Below, one piece after another: positions 14,524 through 22,065 of a DNA stretch of 64,000 bases. The notes beneath the pieces were generated by a model, which was not told the origin of the DNA, made no database searches, and worked only from the letters and a program-made list of their open reading frames with translations. Source of the stretch: Burkholderiales bacterium (GTDB lineage Bacteria > Pseudomonadota > Gammaproteobacteria > Burkholderiales > Burkholderiaceae_C); NCBI GenBank assembly GCA_021414305.1, contig JAIOOS010000012.1:1-64000 (forward strand), in the 5' to 3' direction. The position numbers and the translations under genes were made by a program. Within the stretch, counting starts at the first letter, position 1; each line of letters opens with the position of its first letter.

Positions 14524-15039
14524 GTGGCGGTCAAGCGTATGGACAACGTCGGCATCGTGGTGGAGAACATTGATGCGGCCATTGAGTTCTTCGTTGAACT
14601 TGGTCTCGAACTCGAAGGACGTGGTCAGGTTGAGGGGGACTGGGCAGGTCGCGTCACCGGATTGCACGGCATGCGAGTCGAGATTGCCATGATGCGCACG
14701 CCGGATGGTCACAGCCGGCTCGAGTTGTCCCGCTTCCTCGCGCCGCCTGTGCTCGCCGATCACCGCAGCGCCCCAGTGAACGCTCTGGGTTACCTCCGTG
14801 TCATGTTCACCGTGGAAGACCTCGACGACACGCTCGTCCGGCTCGCCAGTCTGGGCGCGAAGCTCGTCGGCGAAGTCGTTCAGTACCAAAGCATGTATCG
14901 GCTTTGCTACATACGGGGCCCCGAAGGCATTCTCATAGGGCTCGCCCAACAACTCGGACAAGAAACTGTCCGAGAAGATCCCGTCGCGGGCAACAATGAC
15001 CGAAGCAAGTCCCCTCCATCAGCCGGAGGTGGCGTCTAA
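14524..15039 (+). CDS. VOC family (glyoxalase/dioxygenase-like) protein
   Basis: This protein has 171 residues from GTG 14524. It opens MDNVGIVVENIDAAIEFFVELGL, the first beta-alpha-beta module of vicinal-oxygen-chelate proteins, with a metal-type position in the second module (YIRGPEGILIGLAQ). Enzymes of this fold isomerise, cleave or bind small molecules, including antibiotics. The tail after about residue 145 is low complexity. The stop lies in the next attC. Confidence 0.82.
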   Translation: MAVKRMDNVGIVVENIDAAIEFFVELGLELEGRGQVEGDWAGRVTGLHGMRVEIAMMRTPDGHSRLELSRFLAPPVLADHRSAPVNALGYLRVMFTVEDLDDTLVRLASLGAKLVGEVVQYQSMYRLCYIRGPEGILIGLAQQLGQETVREDPVAGNNDRSKSPPSAGGGV

Positions 15040-15111
15040 CCCCTCCATCGACCGGACATCCTCCGGCAAGGTGCGCCTGCCTACGGCTGCCCCTCATGCC
15101 GAACGTTGGGC
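15034..15111 (+). repeat. attC site 28
   Basis: Left GTCTAAC with the upstream stop, right GTTGGGC. Stem GGCAAGGTGCGCCTGCC with mismatches. Confidence 0.87.
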
Positions 15112-15117
15112 ATCATC

Positions 15118-15612
15118 ATGAAACCGTGGTTGGTCGTCGCCCTCTCCATGCTCATGGGTTCGGCCCACGGAGCCGATGCCCCAAGTCAGACAACTCTGTA
15201 CAAATCGGTCGGACCGGACGGTCGAATCGTCTATGCCGATCGGCCGCCCGTGGACGGCAAGTCTGCACAGACCCTGAAGTTTGAGAACCCGCCGAGTAGC
15301 CCGCTGTCGCCCGCGACGTTGGCTTATCTTGAGCAGCTCGAGAAGGGCGCCCCAGCGCCCCAAGCCGGACTGGCGAGCGGCGAGCTTGTTCTCTTCACAA
15401 CGACTTGGTGTCCTTACTGCACGAAGGCCAAGGCCTATCTCACGGGCAAGGGCGTCGCCTTCAAGGAGATCGACATCGAGTCGAATGCCGGAGCAGCTTC
15501 GTATGCTCGAGCCGGCGGACAGCGTGGTGTTCCGCTTCTGGTCAAAGGTAGCAAGCGAGTGCTAGGCTTCTCGGGCAAGTCATATGACGCATTTCTCAGC
15601 GCAAAGAACTGA
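15118..15612 (+). CDS. Periplasmic DUF4124-glutaredoxin fusion
   Basis: This 164-residue protein has a signal peptide (WLVVALSMLMGSAHGA), a DUF4124 region (LYKSVGPDGRIVYADRPP) and a glutaredoxin domain with the active site WCPYC near 98-102, the cis-Pro segment RGVPLLV and a GFSGKSYDAF end. It would reduce or form disulfides in the periplasm. The start ATG lies 6 bp after the attC. No complete attC follows it; only an attC-like arm at the next start. Confidence 0.85.
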   Translation: MKPWLVVALSMLMGSAHGADAPSQTTLYKSVGPDGRIVYADRPPVDGKSAQTLKFENPPSSPLSPATLAYLEQLEKGAPAPQAGLASGELVLFTTTWCPYCTKAKAYLTGKGVAFKEIDIESNAGAASYARAGGQRGVPLLVKGSKRVLGFSGKSYDAFLSAKN

Positions 15613-15615
15613 GTG

Positions 15616-15630
15616 CATGTCGCCGTTGGC
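15616..15630 (+). repeat. Possible attC right-arm remnant
   Basis: CATGTCGCCGTTGGC resembles the attC right arm CATGTCGAACGTTGGGC with two changes and one deletion. It sits exactly where an attC is expected between two cassette genes and supplies the GrpB ATG. The match is short, so chance is possible. Confidence 0.5.
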
Positions 15631-16165
15631 ATCTTCCGAGGACGCGCAGGAAAGGGCAATCCGCGAACCCATTCGTTTGGTGCCCTATCAGGAGGACTGG
15701 CCGGCGTCCTACCTCACGGAGCGGGAGCGACTTTTGTCGTTGTTCGCTCCCGACCTGCGAGCAGTCGAGCACATCGGAAGTACGGCCATCCCCAGAATGC
15801 CTGCTAAGCCCGTTGTCGATCTCTTGGCAGGAGTCGACTCCATGGCGGTGGCGGATACGCTGTTCGAGCAAGTGCTGCTTCACGGATACACAACCTCGCG
15901 CGCATTCAACGAGATGCTTCCAGATCGCAGGTGGTTCATGCGGTCGATCAACGGTCGCCGCACGCACCATCTGCACTTGGTTGTCTTCGGCAGTCCAACC
16001 TGGCTCAAGCACTTGCTCTTCCGAGACCGCTTGCGTTCCAATGGCGAACTAGCGCAGTCCTACGCGCATCTCAAGTCCGAGTTGGCTGCTCGGTTCGAGC
16101 ACGATCGGGAGGCGTACACAGATGCGAAGTCAGAGTTCGTCGCGTCCGTCCTGGCGGTCGCCTGA
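15617..16165 (+). CDS. GrpB family (UPF0157) protein
   Basis: This protein has 182 residues from ATG 15617. Family signatures are IRLVPYQEDWPASYLTERERL near 16-36, VEHIGSTAIPRMPAKPVVDLLAG near 46-68, and HHLHLVVFGS and LLFRDRLRSN later. The fold is nucleotidyltransferase-like; GrpB proteins are linked to CoaE or stand alone, with unknown substrate. The ATG falls in an attC-like remnant. It ends GCC TGA C, inside a half attC. Confidence 0.85.
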   Translation: MSPLASSEDAQERAIREPIRLVPYQEDWPASYLTERERLLSLFAPDLRAVEHIGSTAIPRMPAKPVVDLLAGVDSMAVADTLFEQVLLHGYTTSRAFNEMLPDRRWFMRSINGRRTHHLHLVVFGSPTWLKHLLFRDRLRSNGELAQSYAHLKSELAARFEHDREAYTDAKSEFVASVLAVA

Positions 16166-16181
16166 CCTCTCCATCGAGCGG
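16160..16181 (+). repeat. attC left half only (site 29)
   Basis: GCCTGACCTCTCCATCGAGC matches the left arm of the local attC, but the stem, right arm and GTTAGGC are missing. The next gene starts 8 bp later. It contains the GrpB stop codon TGA. Confidence 0.8.
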
Positions 16182-16189
16182 CGCCGCGA

Positions 16190-16603
16190 GTGAGCTATCT
16201 CGAAGAAGCGCGTGCTCGGGCGAAGCGGAGGAAGAGTCGTTGGAACCTGCTACTCATCCCCGCTGGGTTTCCGCCAGTTGTCATGGTCTGGGCCGCCGCA
16301 GTGCTACTGGCCGAGCAAGGTCACATGCACTTCTATCCAGGAGAGTCACTTCGGAGTGGCGGTGGGCCATGGGTCGTCGTTGCCGCGGTGGCGCCTCTCT
16401 TCGCGGCCATTCCGATCGGCATGCTGGTGGGCAACTTTCTTGTCCGTCAGATAGCGCCAGCACGCGCCGCCCTCGACCGCGAGGCTTCTTCAGACCCCGC
16501 ACTCAGCTACGGCGGATCGCAAGCAGCGCTTCGCAGAGCAGCGTCCTTGGCAACTGGCGCGTCACTACTCGCTACGACGCTTGGAGTGCTGCTGCCGTGG
16601 TAG
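16190..16603 (+). CDS. Membrane cassette protein, three helices
   Basis: This protein has 137 residues from GTG. A basic N-terminus (RARAKRRKSRW) is followed by helices near 18-42, 59-85 and 116-137. A loop contains APARAALDREASSDPAL. No family is recognised. It lies between a half attC and a degenerate one, so it could no longer move as a clean cassette. Confidence 0.6.
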   Translation: MSYLEEARARAKRRKSRWNLLLIPAGFPPVVMVWAAAVLLAEQGHMHFYPGESLRSGGGPWVVVAAVAPLFAAIPIGMLVGNFLVRQIAPARAALDREASSDPALSYGGSQAALRRAASLATGASLLATTLGVLLPW

Positions 16604-16607
16604 CGAC

Positions 16608-16685
16608 GCCTGACCCTTCCAGCGGGCAGACGTTCCAAAGCCTTCTTCGCAGCCTTTTGCCGGCCGCTCATGTCGAACACTAGGC
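16608..16685 (+). repeat. attC site 30, degenerate
   Basis: Left GCCTGAC; right ACTAGGC in place of GTTAGGC, so both core boxes carry changes. Stem AAAGCCTTCTTCGCAGCCTTTT. Confidence 0.85.
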
Positions 16686-16832
16686 ACCATACGACGCCTG
16701 CGCTACCGCCATCACCTCAATCTGCAGTTTGTCGCTCGCTCCACGCAGTCTGTCGCACGAGTCCCTCCCGCACGGACCGAACGGAGCACACTTCTGCGTA
16801 TTGTTGGAGATGCCTAGCTGAAGGGAGTCGAT

Positions 16833-17294
16833 GTGAATCGCACGAATGAGCATACGGGCGTTCGCGGGTGGCTGCTTGTCCTCTGCCTGATGCTGACGAC
16901 CATTGGCCCACTCATCTCGGTCTGGTTGATGGCCCACCAGTACGATGAGTTCGCGCCGTACCTGGCAGGTTCCGCCGGACTGTCGGTGGTGATCTTCGTC
17001 TCCCTCATCCTCACTGGCTGCTCCGTTGCGTTCGGCGCCTACGCCGGGCTCCGCTTGTGGCGCATCAAACCGAACGCAGTCGCCACCGCCAGATACGCCC
17101 TTTTCGCGAGCCTCGCGGCGGACATCGTCTCAACGGTCATCGCAGTTTCCGCTTTGCCGATGCATGCGGATGGACCGCTGCTTCGCCAAGTCGAAATTGA
17201 CCTGGTTCCGAGCCTCCTCTTCTTCACCGTCTGCCTCGCCTACCTCAACAGGTCAAGTCGCGTTCGAGCTACATACCTTGCAGAACAGCGGTGA
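16833..17294 (+). CDS. DUF2569-type membrane protein
   Basis: This 153-residue protein has four membrane helices: near 11-31, 44-70, 86-106 and 119-137. The opening VRGWLLVLCLMLTTIGPL and the pattern of four hydrophobic segments fit DUF2569. GTG 16833 has a GAAGGGAG ribosome-binding site upstream. A 147-bp leader after the attC holds no other gene I can see. Function is unknown. Confidence 0.7.
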   Translation: MNRTNEHTGVRGWLLVLCLMLTTIGPLISVWLMAHQYDEFAPYLAGSAGLSVVIFVSLILTGCSVAFGAYAGLRLWRIKPNAVATARYALFASLAADIVSTVIAVSALPMHADGPLLRQVEIDLVPSLLFFTVCLAYLNRSSRVRATYLAEQR

Positions 17295-17295
17295 T

Positions 17296-17373
17296 GCCTA
17301 ACGCTTCCATCGAGCCGACGTCCCAAAGGCTGCTTCGGGCCCTTTGGCTCGCCGCTCATGCCGAACGGTAGGT
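17296..17373 (+). repeat. attC site 31
   Basis: Left GCCTAAC; right GGTAGGT (GTT changed to GGT). Stem AAAGGCTGCTTCGGGCCCTTT. Confidence 0.85.
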
Positions 17374-17649
17374 CCCGCGAAACGGCCGCAGGGATTTGCC
17401 GTTGGCAACGTACGCACTGGCAACATTTGGGCGCTGTTCGTAGATCCGATGCACGAGGGCTGTGGCCATGGTCGGCGTCTGCATGACGCAATGATCGAAT
17501 GGCTATTTCTGCAAGGCAAGGAACGCCTGTGGCTGAGCACTGCCCCACATACTCGGGCACAGCGCTTCTACGAGGCCGCCGGATGGTCATTTCTCGGTAT
17601 GCTTCCTGAAGGCGAGGCGCTCTATGAACTACGCCCGAGTGTGGCCTGA
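17374..17649 (+). pseudogene. 5'-truncated GNAT acetyltransferase
   Basis: The sequence reads GNIWALFVDPMHEGCGHGRRL, then APHTRAQRFYEAAGWSFLG: motifs A and B of a GNAT. The N-terminal half (first strands and helices) is missing, replaced by the attC right end. The only upstream start in frame lies within the attC. About 90 residues remain versus 140-170. The Q/R-x-x-G-x-G loop reads GCGHGR, one position off the usual. Confidence 0.75.
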
Positions 17650-17782
17650 CCCCCTTCATCGAGCGCACGTTCCAACCCTCCCTTGATCGTCCTGCGCCCG
17701 GAGCGCGAGTAGTCGCCGGAGAAGCACTATCTTCTCCATGCTTCGTAGCCCTTTGGCCCGCCGCTCATGTCGAACGTTGCAT
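17644..17782 (+). repeat. attC site 32, interrupted
   Basis: Left GCCTGACCCCCTTCATCGAGC and right CCCGCCGCTCATGTCGAACGTTGCAT frame about 60 bp of unrelated sequence in place of half the stem. Total 139 bp. Both core boxes are changed (TGAC, GTTGCAT). Confidence 0.8.
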
Positions 17783-17787
17783 AACAC

Positions 17788-18321
17788 GTGAACCAGTCTG
17801 CCGAGTCGAAGGTCCGGGAGATCCTCGAATGCGTCCGGGAATGCAGGGGTCGAGGAGCGCCGTCGCCGCAGCAGGTGCACGAAGCTTCCGCGGCGCTGCG
17901 TGCCCTCGCCCGGTCGCCTGTGTGGCAGTCATCCGAGTACCGCGAAGCATGCGAGGGCGAGGAGCTCACGTACCCGCTTGCGGTCGGCGCCGATGACGCT
18001 CCGGCGCTCTATCTCGTGTCTGATGGAGCGTCGGTGTCGAGCAAGCCGCATCGGCACGATACGTGGGCTGTCATTGTTGGCATCCGCGGCCATGAGGTAA
18101 ACCACCTCTATCGACGGCAGGCCGGGCTCGGGAACGTCGTTGTGCCGGTGAGTCGAGTCGATGTCGGCCCGCTCGGCATTCTGGTTCTCGGCGACCATGA
18201 CATCCACTCGACTGAAGTCCGGGGTCCGGATGCGACTTTTCACTTGCACCTCTACGGCCGGGCGCTGCATGGCCTGCCAAGTCTTGCTTCCCGCTGCTAC
18301 GCTGTCGGGGGTGTGGTCTGA
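17788..18321 (+). CDS. Cupin, cysteine dioxygenase-like
   Basis: This protein has 177 residues from GTG. The central part holds the cupin metal motif SSKPHRHDTWAVIVGIRGHE (HxH, residues near 86-90), and later DIHSTEVRGPDATFHLHLYG, providing a third His. The order matches the non-haem iron cysteine dioxygenase/PCO group, which oxidises thiols with oxygen. The substrate cannot be told. It ends GTC TGA in the last recognisable attC. Confidence 0.75.
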   Translation: MNQSAESKVREILECVRECRGRGAPSPQQVHEASAALRALARSPVWQSSEYREACEGEELTYPLAVGADDAPALYLVSDGASVSSKPHRHDTWAVIVGIRGHEVNHLYRRQAGLGNVVVPVSRVDVGPLGILVLGDHDIHSTEVRGPDATFHLHLYGRALHGLPSLASRCYAVGGVV

Positions 18322-18350
18322 CCCCTGCGTCGAGCGGACGTGCCGCTCAA
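18316..18350 (+). repeat. Collapsed attC (site 33), last of the array
   Basis: GTCTGACCCCTGCGTCGAGC is followed by GGACGTGCCGCTCA, joining the left arm to the right arm without a central stem, and the GTTAGGC box is absent. It marks the visible end of the attC zone. Confidence 0.75.
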
Positions 18351-18387
18351 CCCCGCGAGCAAGTTGCTCCAAATCCTGAGAGGTCCC

Positions 18388-18750
18388 ATGCACAAAGGTT
18401 CATGTCACTGCGGGTCGGTTCAGCTTGTGTTGCCGTCGACACCTGAGGTCGCCACCGCTTGCAACTGTTCGCTTTGCCGTCGCATAGGGGGGCCGTGGGT
18501 CTACTACAAGTTCGGCACCGTGGAAATTACAGGGCATCCCGAGGCGACGGCCGAGTACGTGTGGGGAGACAGGACGCTGCGCACCATCCATTGCAGGACC
18601 TGCGGTTGCGTCACGCACTGGGAGCCATTGCAACCAACGGCCGACGGAAAGCATGGGGTCAATCTCGCAAGCTTCTCGCCCGAACTCATCGCATCTGTGA
18701 GAGTTCGCCGCTTCGACGGAGCAGACACATGGAAGTTCATCGACCCCTAG
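18388..18750 (+). CDS. GFA family zinc protein
   Basis: This 120-residue protein starts MHKGSCHCGSVQ. Zinc cysteines are CHCG at 6-9, CNCSLCRRIGG near 30-40, and CRTCGCVTHW near 70. It is a shorter member of the formaldehyde-activating family than that at 10235 and not close to it. It is the first gene after the last recognisable attC; its ATG lies 38 bp downstream of the collapsed site. Confidence 0.87.
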   Translation: MHKGSCHCGSVQLVLPSTPEVATACNCSLCRRIGGPWVYYKFGTVEITGHPEATAEYVWGDRTLRTIHCRTCGCVTHWEPLQPTADGKHGVNLASFSPELIASVRVRRFDGADTWKFIDP

Positions 18751-18788
18751 GAACGCGCGCGATACATTGTTCGTGCTCCCGAACCCCC

Positions 18789-18822
18789 CGCTGACCTCCA
18801 GACCATCCATCCATCGAGGAAG
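18789..18822 (+). repeat. Possible attC left-arm relic
   Basis: The stretch CTGACCTCCAGACC followed by ATCCATCCATCGAGG resembles a stretched CCTAACCCCTCCATCGAGCGG. It lies between two unrelated genes. A TACATT hexamer precedes it at 18763. Evidence is weak on its own. Confidence 0.4.
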
Positions 18823-18824
18823 CC

Positions 18825-19256
18825 ATGACGAAGCTCTCCACCAACGCCCAGCTTGTGTCGACCGTCTTCGACGAGGTCGCCAAGGGGAACGGCGCTCCCT
18901 TCTGGGAGGCCTGCCATGACGACATCGTCTGGCGAACCATCGGCAAGGGCTCCTGGAGCGGCGAGTTCGTCGGCAAGCAGACCATCATCGACGAGATCTT
19001 TCGCCCCCTGAACCGCGTCCTGGTCGAGCGGGCCACGATCCCGACCCGCCTGATCGACGGCGGCGACGTCGTCGTGTTGCAGGCCACCGGCAGAAACCTC
19101 ACTCGCGACGGCCAGCGGTATGACAACGACTACGCCTTCGTCATCCATTTCCGGGACGGCAAGATCGCCCGATACGAAGAGTATTGCGACACCGACCTCA
19201 TCGCTCGCGTCCTGCCTGATCGCACGGCAGCCAAGTCGATGTCCAAGCCCACTTGA
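18825..19256 (+). CDS. NTF2-like (SnoaL-type) protein
   Basis: This 143-residue protein has the cone-shaped NTF2 fold pattern: an N-terminal helix (NAQLVSTVFDEVAKGN), FWEACHDDIVWRTIG, FVGKQTIIDEIF, and a C-terminal YAFVIHFRDGKIARYEEYCDT typical of SnoaL-like and ketosteroid-isomerase-like proteins. Binding of a small hydrophobic ligand is likely; catalysis is unknown. A GAGGAAG ribosome-binding site precedes the ATG. Confidence 0.82.
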   Translation: MTKLSTNAQLVSTVFDEVAKGNGAPFWEACHDDIVWRTIGKGSWSGEFVGKQTIIDEIFRPLNRVLVERATIPTRLIDGGDVVVLQATGRNLTRDGQRYDNDYAFVIHFRDGKIARYEEYCDTDLIARVLPDRTAAKSMSKPT

Positions 19257-19297
19257 ACCGCGCATCCCGGCGTCGCACCGCTCGAGGCCCACGGCTC

Positions 19298-19593
19298 ATG
19301 TCCACCCTTCCAGCACGGACGGCACGTATCGGCGGTGCGCCGGAGGAGGAGTTGCTGTCGAGGCTGCAGGGCGCGGGCGTGCTGCTCAATGACGCGGCTC
19401 GAGCGCTGTTCGCAGACGGGCGATTCATGACATCTTCGGTCAGCTCGCTGGTCGAGGCCGTCGAGGTGTCGCCGACCTTGGCTTCCCGGGCGGGGCGACC
19501 TTTGCAGAGGTGGTCGAGCGCGCCGAAGCCAGCGGCTTCCAACTGTGCCCTCTCGAACTCGGCCCGCGTCTTCGTCTTCGTGCGCCCGCATAA
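19298..19593 (+). pseudogene. Frameshifted conserved protein
   Basis: Frame 1 reads from ATG 19298 through ELLSRLQGAGVLLNDAARALF and SLVEAVEVSPT. The continuation DLGFPGGATFAEVVERAEAS, then QLCPLELGPRLRLR, is in the next frame from about 19480 and stops at 19591. Together they resemble a conserved bacterial family whose function I do not know, interrupted by one frameshift and probably cut short. The ATG lies in GCTCATGTC, like an attC right arm. Confidence 0.6.
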
Positions 19594-19625
19594 CCTGCGC
19601 GCTGAACGCGCGTAACGACTTCTGC

Positions 19626-20255
19626 ATGGTCGCTCGCCTCGATCACATCACGGTTGTCGCGCCCAATCTCGAGGCCGGCGCCGCCTACGTCGAGTCTGCC
19701 CTCGGCGTGCTGCCCGGTCCAGGCAGGACGCATCCCGGCATGGGCACGCACAACCTGCTGCTGGCGCTCGGCTCCGATGTCTACCTGGAAGTGATCTCCA
19801 TCGACCCGGGATCAAGTCCGCCGAGGCGGCCGCGATGGTTCGGCCTCGACGGCATCTCCCAGGGCTCCGCCGCAGGTCTCGCCGCCTGGGTGGCAAGCAC
19901 GGTTGACATTGCGGCGGCCGCGGTTCCGGAGTTGGGCGAGATCGAGACCATGCGCCGTGAGCAACACACCTGGAGAATGACGCTCAGGGCCGACGGCAGC
20001 CTGCCCCTCGACGGAGCCGCTCCGCTGCTGATCCAACGCTCGGGCAGCATCCACCCGGCCGCCGCCTTGCCGCCGGCGGGCCTTCTTCTTCGACGGCTGC
20101 GCATCCGGCACCCCGCGCCCTCCCGAGTCGTTGCCCTGTTTGCGAGGATGGGACTGGCCTCGCAACCTTCGGTCACCGTGACAGAGGGCCCGGAGTGCAG
20201 TCTCGTCGCCGAAATCCAGACACCCTTCGGGCCCAGGGAGCTCGGCAAAGCTTGA
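19626..20255 (+). CDS. Glyoxalase-like VOC protein (long form)
   Basis: This protein has 209 residues from ATG 19626. It opens VARLDHITVVAPNLEAGAAYVESALGV, a VOC start with His in LDHITV. The middle is PGMGTHNLLLALGSDVYLEVI with a candidate metal Glu. The second half is more diverged, as in the glyoxalase-like PF13468-type group of about 200 residues. Substrate unknown. Confidence 0.8.
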   Translation: MVARLDHITVVAPNLEAGAAYVESALGVLPGPGRTHPGMGTHNLLLALGSDVYLEVISIDPGSSPPRRPRWFGLDGISQGSAAGLAAWVASTVDIAAAAVPELGEIETMRREQHTWRMTLRADGSLPLDGAAPLLIQRSGSIHPAAALPPAGLLLRRLRIRHPAPSRVVALFARMGLASQPSVTVTEGPECSLVAEIQTPFGPRELGKA

Positions 20256-20281
20256 CCGGCCTTGAGCGTTGGACCGCAGCC

Positions 20282-20833
20282 ATGGACCTTTCCCACCCCA
20301 CCACCCTCCTGCTTCCGGCGGGAATCGCGGCGCTGGTGGGTTGGCGCCTCTACTCGCGCGTCAAGCGCATGGTGGGGCGGCAGCGCTTGTCGAAGGTTCG
20401 CCCTTGGCTGACCCTGGGGTTGTTTCCGCTCCTCGTGGCGCTGCTGCTGGTCGGCTCGTTGTCCCACCCCTACGTCGCGCTGGCCCTGGTGGGAGGCGTC
20501 GGGGCGGGCTCGGTCCTCGGGTCATACGGCCTTCGCCTCACGAAGTTCGAACAGACGCCGCTCGGTCTCTTCTACACACCGAACGTCCACCTGGGCATCG
20601 CCTTGTCGGCACTGTTCATTGCGCGAGTCGGATACCGCGCCGCGCAGCTGTACTTCGCGCCCGGGCCGCTGCAGGAAGGCTCCACGGCGTTCGCTCGCAG
20701 TCCGCTTACCCTGCTCATCTTCGGCACGCTCGCGGGTTACTACATCGCGTATGCCATCGGCCTGCTTCGCTGGCGGCGCCGGGTCACTCTCGCCGGCCCG
20801 GCGGCAGTCTCCGAACAGCATGGTGATGCCTGA
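20282..20833 (+). CDS. DUF1453 / CcdC-like membrane protein
   Basis: This 183-residue protein has five predicted helices: near 9-25, 44-64, 67-86, 104-122 and 144-163. Signature-like sequences are RRLSK-type basic loops, YGLRLTKFEQTPLGLFYTPNVHLGIALSALFIARVGYR, typical of DUF1453 (CcdC-related). Its role is unknown; CcdC was linked to cytochrome c biogenesis. It ends GCC TGA CC. Confidence 0.7.
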   Translation: MDLSHPTTLLLPAGIAALVGWRLYSRVKRMVGRQRLSKVRPWLTLGLFPLLVALLLVGSLSHPYVALALVGGVGAGSVLGSYGLRLTKFEQTPLGLFYTPNVHLGIALSALFIARVGYRAAQLYFAPGPLQEGSTAFARSPLTLLIFGTLAGYYIAYAIGLLRWRRRVTLAGPAAVSEQHGDA

Positions 20834-20846
20834 CCTGATCGCCCGG
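20828..20846 (+). repeat. Possible attC left-arm relic
   Basis: GCCTGACCTGATCGCCCGG is similar to GCCTAACC.....ATCGAGCGG with a few bases lost. It contains the upstream stop TGA, as attC left boxes do in the attC zone. Weak by itself. Confidence 0.35.
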
Positions 20847-20853
20847 GGTCACG

Positions 20854-21708
20854 GTGAACCGACAACGCCGTAACGCGCTTCTGGCAGGCGTCGTGCTCCT
20901 GTGCGAGCTGGCGTTCGCTGCCGACCCTCGGTTCGGCGAACTGCCCGGCGGATCGGTCAGCACCTCCGAGATGCATGGCGTCGCTGCCGAGATCTGCCGC
21001 GACCACCTCTTCGATCCCCAGGCTGCAAAGGTCACGCTGCCCGCAGGCTATCGGCTGATCCTGGCCGAAGAGGCGGCCAGCGCGAACCCCGCGCTCGAGG
21101 CCCTGTTGCGCAGCAACCCCCGACAGAGCAGCTACGCCCTCGGCACCCTGTGTGTTCTTTCCGTCGCCGCCTTCGTGGTCGACAACACCGTGGTGCACTC
21201 GTCCCGTCCCATGCCGATGGCGTTCTGGTGGGCCTCCGCGGAAGGCCCGCGGCACGCCGACATGCGGGGAAAGGCGGCGTGGATCCAACTCGGGAGCTGG
21301 TACCCGTCGAACGCGCAGCATCGGTCGGCGATCCTCCGGACAGACCCGATGGCGGAGTTCGTGGACCTCGACCTGAGGTCGTCCGAGCCGAACGTCTGGA
21401 AGCTGCGCCTTGCACTTCCCGGCGAGACGGTATCGGCCGAGATACGAAGCTCGGGTCAGCGAGCAGGGTCGAATGCCGCAGAACCGGGGTACATGTCGGT
21501 GCCGATGAGCGGCGCGGGCGCCGGCTACTTCTCGGTCTTTACCTACTTCGGGCACGTTCATCGTTCCGCGCAGGGCAACTGGCAGGCAACCGGCAGCGGC
21601 ATCTTCAACGACGCCCTTGCGATTCCGGGCGAATCTTCCGTTTTCGGGACGGCGTTCCAGGAGGGTTGGGCGTCGAGGTCCGGCCTCTACCGCCTCGCGC
21701 CGCCGTAG
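20854..21708 (+). CDS. Exported protein, unknown function
   Basis: This protein has 284 residues from GTG. It has a signal peptide (ALLAGVVLLCELAFA). The mature part is predicted beta-rich with GYRLILAEEAAS, YALGTLCVLSVAAFVVD, MPMAFWWAS and GAGAGYFSVFTYFGHVHR. No family is firmly recognised. It is among the longer genes of the zone. It ends seven bases before the leader of the next gene. Confidence 0.65.
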   Translation: MNRQRRNALLAGVVLLCELAFAADPRFGELPGGSVSTSEMHGVAAEICRDHLFDPQAAKVTLPAGYRLILAEEAASANPALEALLRSNPRQSSYALGTLCVLSVAAFVVDNTVVHSSRPMPMAFWWASAEGPRHADMRGKAAWIQLGSWYPSNAQHRSAILRTDPMAEFVDLDLRSSEPNVWKLRLALPGETVSAEIRSSGQRAGSNAAEPGYMSVPMSGAGAGYFSVFTYFGHVHRSAQGNWQATGSGIFNDALAIPGESSVFGTAFQEGWASRSGLYRLAPP

Positions 21709-21750
21709 GTCCGTATGATTGGCCGGTCGTTCCGTTGGTGGGAGCAGTTC

Positions 21751-22038
21751 ATGTCGATCGCCCGAGTGCTTGTCGCTTCTGTCCTGTACGTTGCTTCGGC
21801 CTGCGCGGTGGCCGCCGATGCCCGAGAACGCGGCTTCATCAGTCTCGGCATGACCGAGGGCGAGGTCTTCCAGAGAGTGGGCAAGCCCGACTACGAAGCC
21901 TTCGTCGCAAACGTCAAGGGGCAGCCTGAAGAGAAGACCTGGACCTACTTCCCAGCCTCGCGAGACCCGCAGACTCTCACCATCATCACCTTGCGCGCGG
22001 GCGTGGTGGCAAAGCTCGACCGCAAGATCGTCCGTTGA
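21751..22038 (+). CDS. Small exported protein, DUF2845/SmpA-like
   Basis: This protein has 95 residues from ATG 21751, with GGGAG eight bases upstream. A signal peptide (VLVASVLYVASACAVAA) is followed by FISLGMTEGEVFQRVGKPDYE, the short alpha/beta motif seen in SmpA/OmlA and DUF2845 proteins, and strands WTYFP and LTIITLRAGVV. It is a periplasmic protein of unknown role. A start 36 bases earlier is possible but would spoil the signal peptide. Confidence 0.7.
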   Translation: MSIARVLVASVLYVASACAVAADARERGFISLGMTEGEVFQRVGKPDYEAFVANVKGQPEEKTWTYFPASRDPQTLTIITLRAGVVAKLDRKIVR

Positions 22039-22065
22039 TCGAAACTCAAGGCACCGAAGGCTGAC

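Larger units (their letters stand above)
1..18350 (+). mobile_element. Chromosomal integron gene-cassette array, attC-bearing zone
   Basis: Small genes all read rightwards and are separated by 33 imperfect-palindromic attC sites with GCCTAAC-type left ends and GTTAGGC-type right ends. The integrase and attI are not in the window; cassette polarity places them to the left of base 1. Site quality falls from left to right: near-perfect 78-bp sites to about 13 kb, then substituted, halved or collapsed ones. The right edge is set by the last collapsed site near 18.35 kb. Confidence 0.95.

Noticed and set aside
66..17373. attC hairpins as Rho-independent terminators
   Set aside because: The stems are strong, but no T-run follows. 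Attenuation is possible, classical termination is not supported.
1..18350. Regularly spaced repeats taken as a CRISPR array
   Set aside because: The repeats are about 78 bp, imperfect palindromes with variable centres, and are separated by 250-950 bp that usually hold genes. They are attC sites, not CRISPR repeats.
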